Positions 1 through 8,081 of a stretch of 64,000 nucleotides of DNA are shown piece by piece. Source of the DNA: Streptomyces luteolus (GTDB taxonomy: Bacteria; Actinomycetota; Actinomycetes; Streptomycetales; Streptomycetaceae). Where the stretch lies: NCBI RefSeq assembly GCF_029968015.1, contig NZ_JASCIS010000037.1:1-64000 (forward strand). Direction: 5' to 3'. Below the pieces are notes generated by a model. It made no database searches, was not told the origin of the DNA, and was given only the letters and a program-made list of their open reading frames with translations. The stretch's first letter is position 1; every line of letters starts with the position of its first letter. Position numbers and translations under genes: made by a program.

Positions 1-48
1 GCGGGCGGAACTCCCTGGCGCTCAGGGGCGTTCTGGTCCCGCGACCCC

Positions 49-999
49 TCAGGCTCCGGCCGCGTAGGCAGTCGGCGGTACCCCGACTGTCGACGTGAAG
101 TCCCGTACGAGATGGGCCTGGTCGGCATAGCCCAGGTCGGCTGCGACGGCCGCCCAGTCGACAGCCGTGCCGGACTCGGCCACGTCCAGGGCGTCGTGGA
201 TGCGGTAGCGGAGGATGACCCACTTGGGGCCGACGCCGACGTACGCGGAGAAGAGCCGCTGCAGGCTGCGCGTCGACAGGCCTTCCGTGCGGGCGAGTTG
301 ATCGACGCGGCGCATGGAGCGGTCGGTGCGGACGCGGTCGACGAGGGCCATGGCGAGGTCGGCCTGTGGGTCGGGCTGTGGTCCGAGGGACAGCAGGAAG
401 GCGTCGAGTGCCGCCACGCGGGCGTCCTCGTCGTCCGGGGCGAGTACGGCCTGTGCCGCACCGTCGACGGCACCGGCGGGGAACACCTCGTCCAGCGGCA
501 GCTGCCGCCCCGTCCAGTCGCTCACGGGGCGTGCGGGGGCGAACGGGCGGAAGCCGCCGGGGCGGAACTGCACTCCGCAGGCCCGGCCCACGCCTTCGAG
601 CTTCTTGGTGAACAGCTCGAGGCCGATGCCCGCGACCTCGCCGAAGCCATCGGCGGGGGACGTTCCTGGGGCATCTGAGGCACCTGGGGCACCTGGGGCA
701 CCTGGGGCACCTGCGTCGTCGTGGCCGTCAGGACCGTCGGGGCAGTCGGAGCCGTCGGGCCCATCGAGGTCGCCGGAGCCGGCGGGGGCTTCGGAGCGCT
801 GGAACTGGAAGACGACGTTCACGGAGGGATGGGGGACGACGTGGGAGGCGTACGGCTTGGGCAGGTCCCAGTCGATCAGCCAGTAGTGCTCGAGATAGGG
901 GCGCAGCGGTTCGGCCGGCTCGCGACGGCGGAACCGGACGTGGGAGAAGAGCTCGGCGGCATCGACGATGCCCTTCGTGTCACGGCGCGGGGCTGCCAT
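49..999 (-). CDS. AraC family transcriptional regulator
   Basis: A 316-residue DNA-binding regulator. The N-terminal part resembles the small effector domain often found before AraC HTH domains (YLEHYWLIDWDL, then a VVPHPSVNVVFQF stretch). The last ~100 residues form the AraC double helix-turn-helix (RSMRRVDQLARTEGLSTRSL, then DLGYADQAHLVRDF). Residues ~70-125 are an acidic Gly/Pro/Asp linker with GAP repeats encoded by 9-bp tandem copies around 677-712; this probably arose by slippage. It is divergent from the gene at 1088 with an ~90-base gap, so it may control that gene or itself. The effector is unknown. Confidence 0.85.
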   Translation of the reverse strand: MAAPRRDTKGIVDAAELFSHVRFRRREPAEPLRPYLEHYWLIDWDLPKPYASHVVPHPSVNVVFQFQRSEAPAGSGDLDGPDGSDCPDGPDGHDDAGAPGAPGAPGASDAPGTSPADGFGEVAGIGLELFTKKLEGVGRACGVQFRPGGFRPFAPARPVSDWTGRQLPLDEVFPAGAVDGAAQAVLAPDDEDARVAALDAFLLSLGPQPDPQADLAMALVDRVRTDRSMRRVDQLARTEGLSTRSLQRLFSAYVGVGPKWVILRYRIHDALDVAESGTAVDWAAVAADLGYADQAHLVRDFTSTVGVPPTAYAAGA

Positions 1000-1087
1000 G
1001 AACGGAGTCTAGGACGGGGGTGGAACCAGGGGTCGGCTGTCGCGTTTGTTCAAGGCGCACGCACCGGTCGGCGCCTACGTTCGAGGC

Positions 1088-1660
1088 ATGACGAAGAGCA
1101 TCAGCGAGCTCCTGGACACGGCAGGCGTGCAGGCTGTGGCCGTGGTCCGGGGTATCGAGGACGGGCAGCTCGGACAGCGCACGCCATGTTCCGAGTACGA
1201 CGTACGTGCCCTGGTGAACCACCTCGCGCAGGTGGTCGTGCAGTTCCAGGCCCTCGCGGCGAAGCGGGACTCGGAGTTCGGGGAGACGCCCGACATGGTC
1301 GGCGGGGGCGCCGACTGGCGGGAGCGGTTCGCCGAGGAGACCCGTCGGCTCGTCGAGGCCTGGGGCGAGCCCGGAGCGGACGAGGGTACGACCGGGGCGA
1401 TGAAGTTCCCGGCCCGCACTGTCGGCCACATGGTGCTCGGCGATCTCGCCGTGCACGCCTGGGACCTGGCCCGCGCGACAGGCCAGGCGTACGCGATCGA
1501 GCCGGTGGTCCTCACCGAACTCGCCTCCGCGTACGAGGGCCTCGCCCCGACGGCACGGCAGGCGGGTGTACTCGGCGAGCCCGTGGCCGTACCGCCGGAT
1601 GCGTCGGAGCAGGACCGCCTCCTCGGCACACTGGGGCGCGACCCGCGATGGCGACCGTGA
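1088..1660 (+). CDS. TIGR03086 family protein (DinB/maleylpyruvate isomerase-like fold)
   Basis: A 190-residue cytoplasmic protein with the hallmarks of the actinobacterial TIGR03086 family: an early LVNHLAQVV helix that carries a putative metal-ligand histidine, and the characteristic GDLAVHAWDLARATGQ segment in the middle. Members have the mycothiol-dependent maleylpyruvate isomerase N-terminal (DinB-like) fold, but most have no proven reaction. I chose the ATG at 1088 over an in-frame ATG at 1046, because family similarity starts at MTKSISELLDTAG. It is divergent from the AraC regulator and probably shares a short promoter region with it. Confidence 0.75.
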   Translation: MTKSISELLDTAGVQAVAVVRGIEDGQLGQRTPCSEYDVRALVNHLAQVVVQFQALAAKRDSEFGETPDMVGGGADWRERFAEETRRLVEAWGEPGADEGTTGAMKFPARTVGHMVLGDLAVHAWDLARATGQAYAIEPVVLTELASAYEGLAPTARQAGVLGEPVAVPPDASEQDRLLGTLGRDPRWRP

Positions 1661-1965
1661 GGGGGTGAAGGGGCGCCTGTCCGGGCGGGGCGGCCGGATG
1701 GGTCACCTAGGTCCGGCGGGTGGACAGTTTGCCGGGTGCTGGGGGAGGGCGGTTGTGCAGCCGTGGGAGGGGCCCTGCGGCGGGCGGCTCGTACCTGCGG
1801 CGGGCGGCTCGTGCCTGCTGTGGTCGGTGGCTGCGCCTGTGGTCGGGGCTGCACCTGCGGTCGGTGGATGCAGCCGCGCCGTCGGCTGGACCTGCAGCCG
1901 TTGCTCGGCCCCGCAGCGATGGCTGGCCCGCAGTCGGCCGGACCCGTGGCTGGTGGAGGGCTTCA

Positions 1966-2046
1966 GCAGTAGCCGCAGCCGAGCCGCAGTCGTGGCAGTA
2001 GCCGCAGCCGAGCCGCAGCCGTCGCAGTAGCCGCAGCCGAGAGACA
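1966..2046. repeat. 29-bp tandem repeat, about 2.8 copies
   Basis: Units start at 1966, 1995 and 2024, each beginning GCAGTAGCCGCAGCCGAG. The first two differ only near their ends and the third is partial. The period is not a multiple of three, so this does not look like a coding repeat. Confidence 0.85.
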
Positions 2047-2146
2047 GCGGACGGTGGCTCGGGCCGACAGTCCGGATCGGTGGCCCGGATCGGTGGCGCC
2101 TGTCGACAGGCCAGGTGGGTGGCCCGAAACGAGAGTCAATCGACAG

Positions 2147-2166
2147 CCCGGGGCGGCCGCCCCGGG
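2147..2166. terminator. Perfect GC palindrome, possible corA terminator
   Basis: CCCGGGGCGGCCGCCCCGGG is a perfect 20-bp palindrome about 75 bases beyond the corA stop on the minus strand. It could form a strong hairpin in RNA, but it lacks a T-tract and has no unpaired loop. A second small hairpin, ACGGGCT-GGA-AGCCCGT, lies at 2200-2216. Confidence 0.35.
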
Positions 2167-2241
2167 CCGGGAGCAGAGAACCGTAGTGGAGATCGGTAGA
2201 CGGGCTGGAAGCCCGTAGTGGGCGGGCTCGTTCGCTCGCCG

Positions 2242-3351
2242 TTACAGCCAGCCTTTGCGGCGGAGCATTCGATGGAGCAGGAAGCAAGCGAGGACGGTGA
2301 CGATGACGAGAACGGGATAGCCGTAGGGGGAGTCGAGGCCGGGCATGTGCTCGAAGTTCATGCCGTAGACGCCGCAGACCATGGTGGGTACGGCGATGAT
2401 CGCGGCCCAGGACGTGATCTTGCGCATGTCCTCGTTCTGCTCGACCGTGACCTGCGCCAGGTGGGCCTGGAGGATCGAGTCGAGGAGGGCGTCGAAGGAC
2501 GCTATGTGCTCGCTCGTGCCGGCCAGGTGGTCGGCGACGTCGCGGAAGTACGGCTGGATGTCGGGATCGATCAGCGTGTTCGTGCGCGTGGCGAGGATGT
2601 GGAGGGGGCGGCTGAGTGGGGAGACGGCCCGTTTCAGTTCCAGGAGTTCGCGTTTGAGCTGGTAGATCCGCCCGGCGTCGGCCCGCCCGCCCGAGCGGTC
2701 CGGCTGGGCCGCGAAGACCTGGGACTCCACGGCGTCGATGTCTGCCTGCACGGCGTCGGCGACGGTCAGGTACTCGTCCACGACATGGTCGGCGATCGCG
2801 TGCAGCACGGCCGACGGGCCCTTGGCCAGCTGCTCCGGGTCGGCCTCCAGGGCTTCGCGGACCGGGCCGAGCGAGCCGTGGCGGCCGTGCCGGACCGTGA
2901 TGACGAAGTCCCGGCCGGTGAAGACCATGATCTCGCCGGTGTCCACCACCTCGCTGCTGGAGGTCAGCTCGTCGTGGTCCACGTAGCAGACGGACTTGAA
3001 GACGGCGAACAGCATGTCGTCGTACGACTCGACCTTGGGGCGCTGGTGGGCGTGGACGGCGTCCTCGATGGCCAGCGGGTGGAGGCCGAACGGCTGGGCG
3101 AGCTCGGCGAGTTCGTCGGGGGTGGGCTCGTGCAGCCCGATCCAGACGAAGCCCTCGCCCTCCTTGCGTACGCGGGCCAGCGCCTGGGCGGCCGAGACGT
3201 CGGCGCGGCCGTCGGCGCGGCGCTTGCCGTCCTGGTAGACGACGCAATTCACCACGGCACTGCCGAGCGGAGAGCGCGCCGGGTGGCTGAGGTCCACCGT
3301 GCGGCGCTTGGCGCGGCCGACCATGCGGCGCAGCTTGCGGATCATGGGCAC
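2242..3351 (-). CDS. corA: CorA family magnesium/cobalt transporter
   Basis: A membrane transporter of ~369 residues. A long cytoplasmic N-terminal domain is followed by two C-terminal membrane helices. The signature YGMN sits at the end of the first helix (GMN about residues 330-332), followed by an acidic loop (FEHMPGLDSPYGYP) and a second helix ending in basic residues. The family forms pentameric Mg2+ channels gated by cytoplasmic Mg2+. I chose the GTG at 3351 because a GGGAG lies 7 bases upstream; the ATG at 3345 (MIRKL) is the alternative. The upstream region is a GC minisatellite, so the promoter is not obvious, and no Mg2+ riboswitch was recognised. Confidence 0.9.
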   Translation of the reverse strand: MPMIRKLRRMVGRAKRRTVDLSHPARSPLGSAVVNCVVYQDGKRRADGRADVSAAQALARVRKEGEGFVWIGLHEPTPDELAELAQPFGLHPLAIEDAVHAHQRPKVESYDDMLFAVFKSVCYVDHDELTSSSEVVDTGEIMVFTGRDFVITVRHGRHGSLGPVREALEADPEQLAKGPSAVLHAIADHVVDEYLTVADAVQADIDAVESQVFAAQPDRSGGRADAGRIYQLKRELLELKRAVSPLSRPLHILATRTNTLIDPDIQPYFRDVADHLAGTSEHIASFDALLDSILQAHLAQVTVEQNEDMRKITSWAAIIAVPTMVCGVYGMNFEHMPGLDSPYGYPVLVIVTVLACFLLHRMLRRKGWL

Positions 3352-3821
3352 GTCCGGTCTCCCTCCGGGCTCGACGTGCCAGTGTGCCACTGCGGGTGGT
3401 GGGCGTCCCAGGGCCGGACCAGCCGGACCACGCCCCCCGCGAAGCCCGGACCACGCCCCCCCCCACGAAGCCCGCCCCCCGCGAAGCCCGGACCACGCCC
3501 CGCGAAGCCCGCCCCCCGCGAAGCCCGGGCCCGCCCCCTCCGCGAAGGCGGGACCGCGCTCCCCGTAGCCCGGACCACGCCCCGCGAAACCCCGACCACG
3601 CCCCGCGAAACCCCGACCACGCCTCGCGAAGCCCCGACCACGCCCCGCGAAGCCCGGGCCCGCGCCCCACGAAGGCCGGACCACGCCGCCGCCCCCACCG
3701 CCCCCAACCACCCCGACGAACCGTCCCGTCTCGCCCAGAACGGGCAAGGCCTCCGTATCCGCCTTAGAGTCGACTCTCGTAGGGGTCAGCTGCCTCGGGG
3801 AGTCGAAGGAGTCATCGCCTC
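3352..3821. other. Intergenic region between corA and the 3822 gene
   Basis: A 470-base gap between divergent genes, mostly filled by a C-rich minisatellite (about 3405-3700). The last 100 bases before 3822 are ordinary and should hold the promoter of the downstream gene. An AAGGAG at about 3805 is its ribosome binding site. corA must either be transcribed through the repeat or start inside it. Confidence 0.6.
3405..3700. repeat. ~21-bp GC minisatellite
   Basis: Imperfect tandem repeats built on CCACGCCCCGCGAAGCCCG. The clearest part (about 3585-3660) has a 21-bp period with units CCCGACCACGCCCCGCGAA. On the plus strand it is extremely pyrimidine/C-rich. Both strands stay open in several frames only because the period is a multiple of three. 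Confidence 0.85.
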
Positions 3822-4415
3822 ATGAGCAGCAGCGGCATACCGGTCGACGCGGCGTGCGACGCGCGTCTCGGTCCCAAGTACGCCGGTCTCGACGTCAAGG
3901 ACGCCCGGCGCCGCCGCCTCCGTGCGATCGTCAGGATGCATGCTCGGCGTGTGGAGACGGCTCTCGACAAGCTGCGGTCCAGGGCGGCGCGCGCCCTCAC
4001 GCCCGACCCGGACGGTGCGCTCGCCCGCCGGGCCGCGGTCCGGGAGGCCGAGCAGGAGGTGCGCGAACTCGACGCCGACGGACGGATCTTCACCAGAAGG
4101 GACACCGGGGCGCAGATCAGGACCCGGGACACCCTGGCGGTTGCGGATCCGGTGCTGCTCGCAGGGCGGGCCGACGACCGGTACGAGGTGGAGTGTCTGA
4201 CGCACCGCGGCGACCCGCTGTTCTTTGACGACGCGAACGCCGCCGCGCGCGCCGCCCGGCGCTCGGACGTGTGGTGCGAGGGCTGTCGGCAGCTCGAACA
4301 GGTTCTGCGGCCGGTGCGCGGCCGCCCCCGCATCCGTACGCGTACGGCCACCAAGGCAAGGGCACGCGCCCGCGCCCGCACCCGCGACCGGAATGGGGTC
4401 AACAGGCGGGCTTGA
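3822..4415 (+). CDS. Hypothetical protein, basic C-terminus
   Basis: A 197-residue protein I do not recognise. It begins MSSSGIPVDAACDARLG. Its first 100 residues are helix-prone and charged (DARRRRLRAIVRMHARRVET), a middle part has VECLTHRGDPLFFDDANAA and a CEGC pair, and the last ~30 residues are almost all Arg/Thr/Ala. No signal peptide or membrane helix is visible. The two-cysteine CEGC and basic tail could suggest nucleic-acid contact, but that is only an inference. The start is supported by AAGGAG ten bases upstream of the ATG. Confidence 0.6.
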   Translation: MSSSGIPVDAACDARLGPKYAGLDVKDARRRRLRAIVRMHARRVETALDKLRSRAARALTPDPDGALARRAAVREAEQEVRELDADGRIFTRRDTGAQIRTRDTLAVADPVLLAGRADDRYEVECLTHRGDPLFFDDANAAARAARRSDVWCEGCRQLEQVLRPVRGRPRIRTRTATKARARARARTRDRNGVNRRA

Positions 4416-4450
4416 CCTTGCCGCTGGCGTCAGGGTCGGACGATCACGCC

Positions 4451-4534
4451 ATGACCACCGACCTCGCTACCGGCGTGACCACCGACATTGCTACCGGCGT
4501 GACCACCGACATGGCTACCGGCATGACTACCGAC
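4451..4534 (+). repeat. 24-bp tandem repeat containing the start codon
   Basis: Three full 24-bp units plus a half unit. Each opens with a start codon followed by ACCACCGAC or ACTACCGAC. The array lies at the 5' end of the SDR gene and multiplies its initiation codon in frame. Confidence 0.85.
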
Positions 4535-5281
4535 GAACGCACCCCCCGAGTCGTCTGTGTGACCGGTGCGGGTACCGGCATCGGCCGGGCCACCGCTCGG
4601 GCCTTCGCGGCCGAAGGGGCGCGGGTCCTGGCGGTGGGGCGGAGGCCGGAGCCCTTGCGGGAAGCGGCCTCCAGCCAGCCGGAGCGGATCACTCCGCTCG
4701 TCGCGGACGTCGCTGCGGACGGCGGTCCCGAGCGGATCGTCGAGGCGGTGGAGCGTACGTACGGACGCCTGGACGTGCTCGTCAACAACGCCGCGATCGT
4801 GCGCGGCGGGGCGCTCGGCGCCGTCACGCGCGGCGGGGTCGACGAGCAGCTGGCCACCAACCTGGTCGCTCCGACCATGCTCGCGCAGGCCGCGCTGCCG
4901 CTGCTCACGGAGGCGCGCGGGGTGATCGCCAATGTCAGTACGTCGGTCGGGCAGCGCGCGTTTCCGGGCAGTGCGGTGTACGCGGCCACGAAAGCGGCCC
5001 TCGACCTGCTCACTCGCAGCTGGGCCGTGGAGCTGGCGCCGCGCGGGGTGCGGGTGGTCGCGGTCGCGCCCGGGGCGGTGGAGACGCCGATCGGGGACCA
5101 CCAGGGCCTGTCGCCGGAGCGGATCGCGGAACTCCGTGCCTGGCAGCTGGCGCACACACCGCTCGGCCGGATCGGCAGGCCCGAGGAGGTGGCCTGGGCG
5201 ATCACCCGGCTCGCGGCGCCCGAGGCGTCGTACGTGACGGGTGTGGTTCTGCCGGTCGACGGGGGAGCGGTGGTGGCCTGA
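4451..5281 (+). CDS. SDR family oxidoreductase
   Basis: A short-chain dehydrogenase of up to 276 residues. It has the NAD(P)-binding CVTGAGTGIGRATA motif, VNNAAI, a catalytic Ser (ANVSTSVGQ), the YAATK catalytic pair and a C-terminal YVTGVVLPVDGG. The substrate cannot be assigned. The N-terminus is unusual: 24-bp tandem units at 4451, 4475, 4499 and 4523 encode (M/V)TTDxATG, and each unit begins with ATG or GTG. There are therefore four equivalent in-frame start codons, none with a strong Shine-Dalgarno. The conserved fold starts only at about residue 36. Confidence 0.88.
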   Translation: MTTDLATGVTTDIATGVTTDMATGMTTDERTPRVVCVTGAGTGIGRATARAFAAEGARVLAVGRRPEPLREAASSQPERITPLVADVAADGGPERIVEAVERTYGRLDVLVNNAAIVRGGALGAVTRGGVDEQLATNLVAPTMLAQAALPLLTEARGVIANVSTSVGQRAFPGSAVYAATKAALDLLTRSWAVELAPRGVRVVAVAPGAVETPIGDHQGLSPERIAELRAWQLAHTPLGRIGRPEEVAWAITRLAAPEASYVTGVVLPVDGGAVVA

Positions 5282-5403
5282 CCGCTCCTCCCCACCAGGA
5301 GCCCGCGCCCCGCGCCCCCACCCCGCACCATGATGAGATCGGGGACGGGGGATCGAGTAACGGGACACGGGACACGGGCCCCGGGTGAGGGAGGGCGACC
5401 CCA

Positions 5404-5763
5404 GTGCGGATAGGGGAGTTGGCGGCGCGCACCGGTACGACGGCGCGCGCCTTGCGCCACTACGAGCAGTCCGGGCTGATCTCCTCGGAGCGAGCCCCGA
5501 ACGGCTACCGCGACTACGACGAGGGCGCGCTCGTCCGGGTCCGCAACATCCGGCACCTGCTCGCGGCGGGGCTCACCCTCGACGACGTACGGGTGTTCGC
5601 GCCCTGCCTCGACGGGGACGTGACCTCGGCGCCGCCCGCGCCGCAGGGCCTGGCGGTGGCGCGGGAACGCCTCGCCGTGCTCGACCGCCGCATCGCGGCC
5701 CAGACGGCCCTGCGGGACCGGCTGGCGGCGGCGCTCGACGAGTCGACGCGTTCGGCCGACTGA
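5404..5763 (+). CDS. MerR family transcriptional regulator
   Basis: A 119-residue regulator. Residues 1-70 form the MerR winged HTH (IGELAARTGTTARALRHYEQ, then NGYRDYDEGALVRV), followed by a dimerisation helix (ALRDRLAAALDES). No clear metal-binding cysteine cluster is present, though one Cys lies in FAPCLDGD. The GTG start has GGAGGGCGACCCCA immediately upstream. It converges on the MerR-PP2C gene. The nearest same-strand gene is the SDR 122 bases upstream, a plausible target. Confidence 0.85.
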   Translation: MRIGELAARTGTTARALRHYEQSGLISSERAPNGYRDYDEGALVRVRNIRHLLAAGLTLDDVRVFAPCLDGDVTSAPPAPQGLAVARERLAVLDRRIAAQTALRDRLAAALDESTRSAD

Positions 5764-5890
5764 GCCGCGGGCTCCTACCGGGGCCTCCAACCGGGGCCTC
5801 CTGCCAGAGGCTCCTACCGCGGGCTCCTACGGGGGCACCTACCGCGGGCTCCTACGGGAGCACCTACCGCGGGCTCCTACCGCGGCCTCC
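5764..5890. repeat. GC tandem repeat downstream of the merR stop
   Basis: Copies of a CCGCGGGCTCCTA core begin right after the merR stop codon. Two clear 25-bp units lie at 5824-5848 and 5849-5873 (one-base difference), with degenerate copies on both sides. The array fills the gap between convergent genes. Confidence 0.75.
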
Positions 5891-5903
5891 TCCCGGAACC
5901 TCC

Positions 5904-6992
5904 TCACCCCACATCCGCGACGACACAGCTCACGTTGTCCGGCCCGCCGAACTCCCGAGCCAGGTCCACGAGTTCACGTACGACGTCCTCCGGATCGGGG
6001 GTCCCGGCGAGCATTTCGCCGATGCGCTCATTCGGGACGACCGCGCTCAGGCCGTCGGAGCAGAGCAGGTAGCGGTCCCCGGCGGCGGCGTCGTGCAGCC
6101 GGAGGTCCGGGCCGTCGTCGCCGGGCCGGGCGCCCGAAAGGGCCCGCAGCAACAGCGCACGCTGCGGATGCGAGGCGGCCTCGTCGGCGCTGAGGCGGCC
6201 CTCGTCGAGCAGGGCCTGGACCTGCGTGTGGTCGTGCGTGATCTGGAACAGCTCGCCGTCACGCAGCAGATACGCGCGCGAGTCGCCGATGTGGACGAGC
6301 GCCAGCTGGGAGCCGGTCCAGAGCATCGCGGTGAGCGTCGTACCCACGGTGGCGGGCGCGGGGTCGGCGGTGGCGACATCGCGTACGGCGCTGCCTGCGC
6401 GTTCGGCGGCGTCCTCAAGGGAGTTGAGGAGGTCGCCCGCCGGAACCGGTTCGGTCTCCAGGCGCTCGAACACGTCGATTGCCGCCGCGCTGGCCGGGCC
6501 GCCGGAACGCCCGAATCCGTCGGCGACGGCCAGGACCCGCGATCCGGCGAAGGCCGCGTCCTGGTTGCTCTCGCGGACCAGGCCCTGATCGGAGAGCGCG
6601 GCGTAGCGGATGTTCAGCGGGGCCGACGGTGTGCCGGTCGATGGGGAAGCCATGGCGGGGTCCTTCCGCGTCAGATGGTCCACGAGGAAGGCGGCGAGGT
6701 CTCGCCTGGCGGCGGTGTCCGACTCGACCCGGGCCCAGTAGGAACGGACTTCCTGAGCCGCGGCGTCCGGCTCAAGGCCGCACACCGTACGGATCCGGGC
6801 CAGTGGCATGCCGATCCGCCGCAGCCACGCCACGAGGCGGGCCTGCTCCAACTGGTCCGGTGCGTAACGGCGGTAGCCGGTCACCGGGTCGACGTGTGCG
6901 GGCTTGAGCAGCCCCAACTCGTCGTACAGCCGCAGGGCCTTGGGCGAGAGCCGCGCCGCCCGGGCGAAAGCACCGATACCGAGCAAGCTCAT
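5904..6992 (-). CDS. MerR HTH - PP2C phosphatase fusion protein
   Basis: A 362-residue two-domain protein. Residues 1-110 are a MerR-type winged HTH with its coiled dimer helix (LSPKALRLYDELGLL, GYRRYAPDQL). Residues ~128-362 are a complete PP2C Ser/Thr phosphatase: ESNQD (about 141-145), VADGFGRSGG (156-165), VHIGDSRAYLLRDG, HTQVQALLDEG, LCSDGLS and GGPDNVSCVV. The metal-binding aspartates appear intact. It could couple dephosphorylation or phosphoprotein binding to transcription; this is inference. The start is the ATG at 6992, which begins the MerR domain cleanly. Confidence 0.9.
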   Translation of the reverse strand: MSLLGIGAFARAARLSPKALRLYDELGLLKPAHVDPVTGYRRYAPDQLEQARLVAWLRRIGMPLARIRTVCGLEPDAAAQEVRSYWARVESDTAARRDLAAFLVDHLTRKDPAMASPSTGTPSAPLNIRYAALSDQGLVRESNQDAAFAGSRVLAVADGFGRSGGPASAAAIDVFERLETEPVPAGDLLNSLEDAAERAGSAVRDVATADPAPATVGTTLTAMLWTGSQLALVHIGDSRAYLLRDGELFQITHDHTQVQALLDEGRLSADEAASHPQRALLLRALSGARPGDDGPDLRLHDAAAGDRYLLCSDGLSAVVPNERIGEMLAGTPDPEDVVRELVDLAREFGGPDNVSCVVADVG

Positions 6993-7070
6993 CCCCGTAC
7001 CTCCCTCGACCGGACGGTTCGGCCGCCCGGCCCTGCCGATGCTGCGGCTTTCCCCAAGGGGAAGGTCAAC

Positions 7071-7122
7071 AGCGCACAGGGGGGAGGGTTGGCGTCAGCG
7101 CACAGGGGGGAGGGTTCGCGTC
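7071..7122. repeat. 26-bp direct duplication at a stop codon
   Basis: Two copies of AGCGCACAGGGGGGAGGGTT plus GCGTC (7071-7096 and 7097-7122), one mismatch. On the minus strand each unit begins with TGA, and the first of these is the stop codon of the 7121-7807 gene. Confidence 0.85.
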
Positions 7123-7807
7123 AGGGCCACACCAGGCAGTACGGCTGATGCCCCGCCTCATGCAGCCGATGGCTGAAGTCCTGCCATTCGTGCAGCAGTT
7201 GATAGACGTTGAACGCGTCGCGCGGTCCGCCGCGGTCCGGGACCGTGGACCAGATGAACGCGGCCGCGCCGACCGACTCCTCGCCGATGCCGCGGAGCGG
7301 GTCGACGACCGTCATCGGGAGTTTCACCACGGCGTAGTCGGGGTGCAGGACGACGAGTTCGAGCGGGGGCACCTTGTGCAGGGGTATGCCCTCGATGCCG
7401 GTGAGGACCATCGCGGCCATCGTCTCCGGCTTGATCTTCGTGAACATCCCGCCCATGCCGAGCTCGTCACCGCCGAGCTCTTCCGGCCGCATCGAGATGG
7501 GCACCCGGGCAGCGGTCGCACCGTCCGGAGCGCCGAAGTATTTGTAGGTCACCCCCACCCGGCCACTCCTGCTCCCCGTGCTCGAAGGGATCCCCGTCGT
7601 GGCGTCGCGCCGGTCGGCCGCGCCCGCTGCCGTGTCCGCGGCCGCCGTGTCCGCCGCCTCCGCGGTCTCAGGTTCCCTACGGTGCCTCCCCCGGCGGGCA
7701 CGCCGGGGACCGAGGTCGTCGGTCCCCTCGCCCAGTCCGCCACCGCGATGCATATCTCCACCCGACTGCTTTTTAGGTAACACAGCCACGCCGCGCAACC
7801 CGATCAT
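7121..7807 (-). CDS. Hypothetical protein
   Basis: I do not recognise this 228-residue protein. The first ~90 residues are low complexity, rich in Gly/Arg/Ala/Asp (ADTAAADTAAGAADRRD), and look disordered. The last ~140 residues appear folded (VTYKYFGAPDG, ELGMGGMFTKIKPETMAAMV, ELVVLHPDYAVVKLPMTVVD, DAFNVYQLLHEWQDF). No signal peptide or membrane helix is seen. I chose the ATG at 7807 (MIGLRGVAVLPKKQ) because a GGGGGAGG lies 12 bases upstream; a start further out at 7873 is less likely. It is divergent from hemL. Confidence 0.6.
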   Translation of the reverse strand: MIGLRGVAVLPKKQSGGDMHRGGGLGEGTDDLGPRRARRGRHRREPETAEAADTAAADTAAGAADRRDATTGIPSSTGSRSGRVGVTYKYFGAPDGATAARVPISMRPEELGGDELGMGGMFTKIKPETMAAMVLTGIEGIPLHKVPPLELVVLHPDYAVVKLPMTVVDPLRGIGEESVGAAAFIWSTVPDRGGPRDAFNVYQLLHEWQDFSHRLHEAGHQPYCLVWP

Positions 7808-7990
7808 CGTGTCAGTTGACCTCCCCCGTGACCGTACGCCGAAACGTGGGTGTGAACAGCCGTGCTGAAACACCTGTCCACAGGATGTCCGAGGGCTCTG
7901 ACACCATGGCTTGTGTGAGCTTTCCCTATGTCCACCCAGTCTCGCAGACGCGAGGGGGCTGACGCCTGGCCGTTATCACCAGGCATCCCC

Positions 7991-8040
7991 ACCGACTCCC
8001 GCCGACCCCCGCCGACCCCCGCCGACCCCCGTCGACTTCC
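7991..8040. repeat. 10-bp tandem repeat upstream of hemL
   Basis: Three exact GCCGACCCCC units (8001-8030) flanked by a degenerate unit on each side. The period equals one helical turn. The array ends about 40 bases before the hemL GTG, so it lies in the 5' untranslated or promoter region. Confidence 0.8.
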
Positions 8041-8081
8041 GTCGTCGTCCACTCACCGACGCATCGCAGATCAGGACCAAC

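Larger units (their letters stand above)
1661..2241. other. Repeat-rich intergenic stretch downstream of corA
   Basis: A 581-base interval without a convincing gene. It holds a 20-bp direct duplication (1777-1796 and 1797-1816), a 29-bp period array (1966-2046), a perfect 20-bp GC palindrome (2147-2166) and a small hairpin (2200-2216) just after the corA stop. The open frames here read as biased low-complexity sequence on either strand and look like by-products of GC content. Confidence 0.6.

Noticed and set aside
1703..3670. A long minus-strand frame with GFRGAWSG-type repeats upstream of corA
   Set aside because: The apparent repeat protein comes from the 21-bp minisatellite and is out of frame with CorA, which accounts for the coding potential here.
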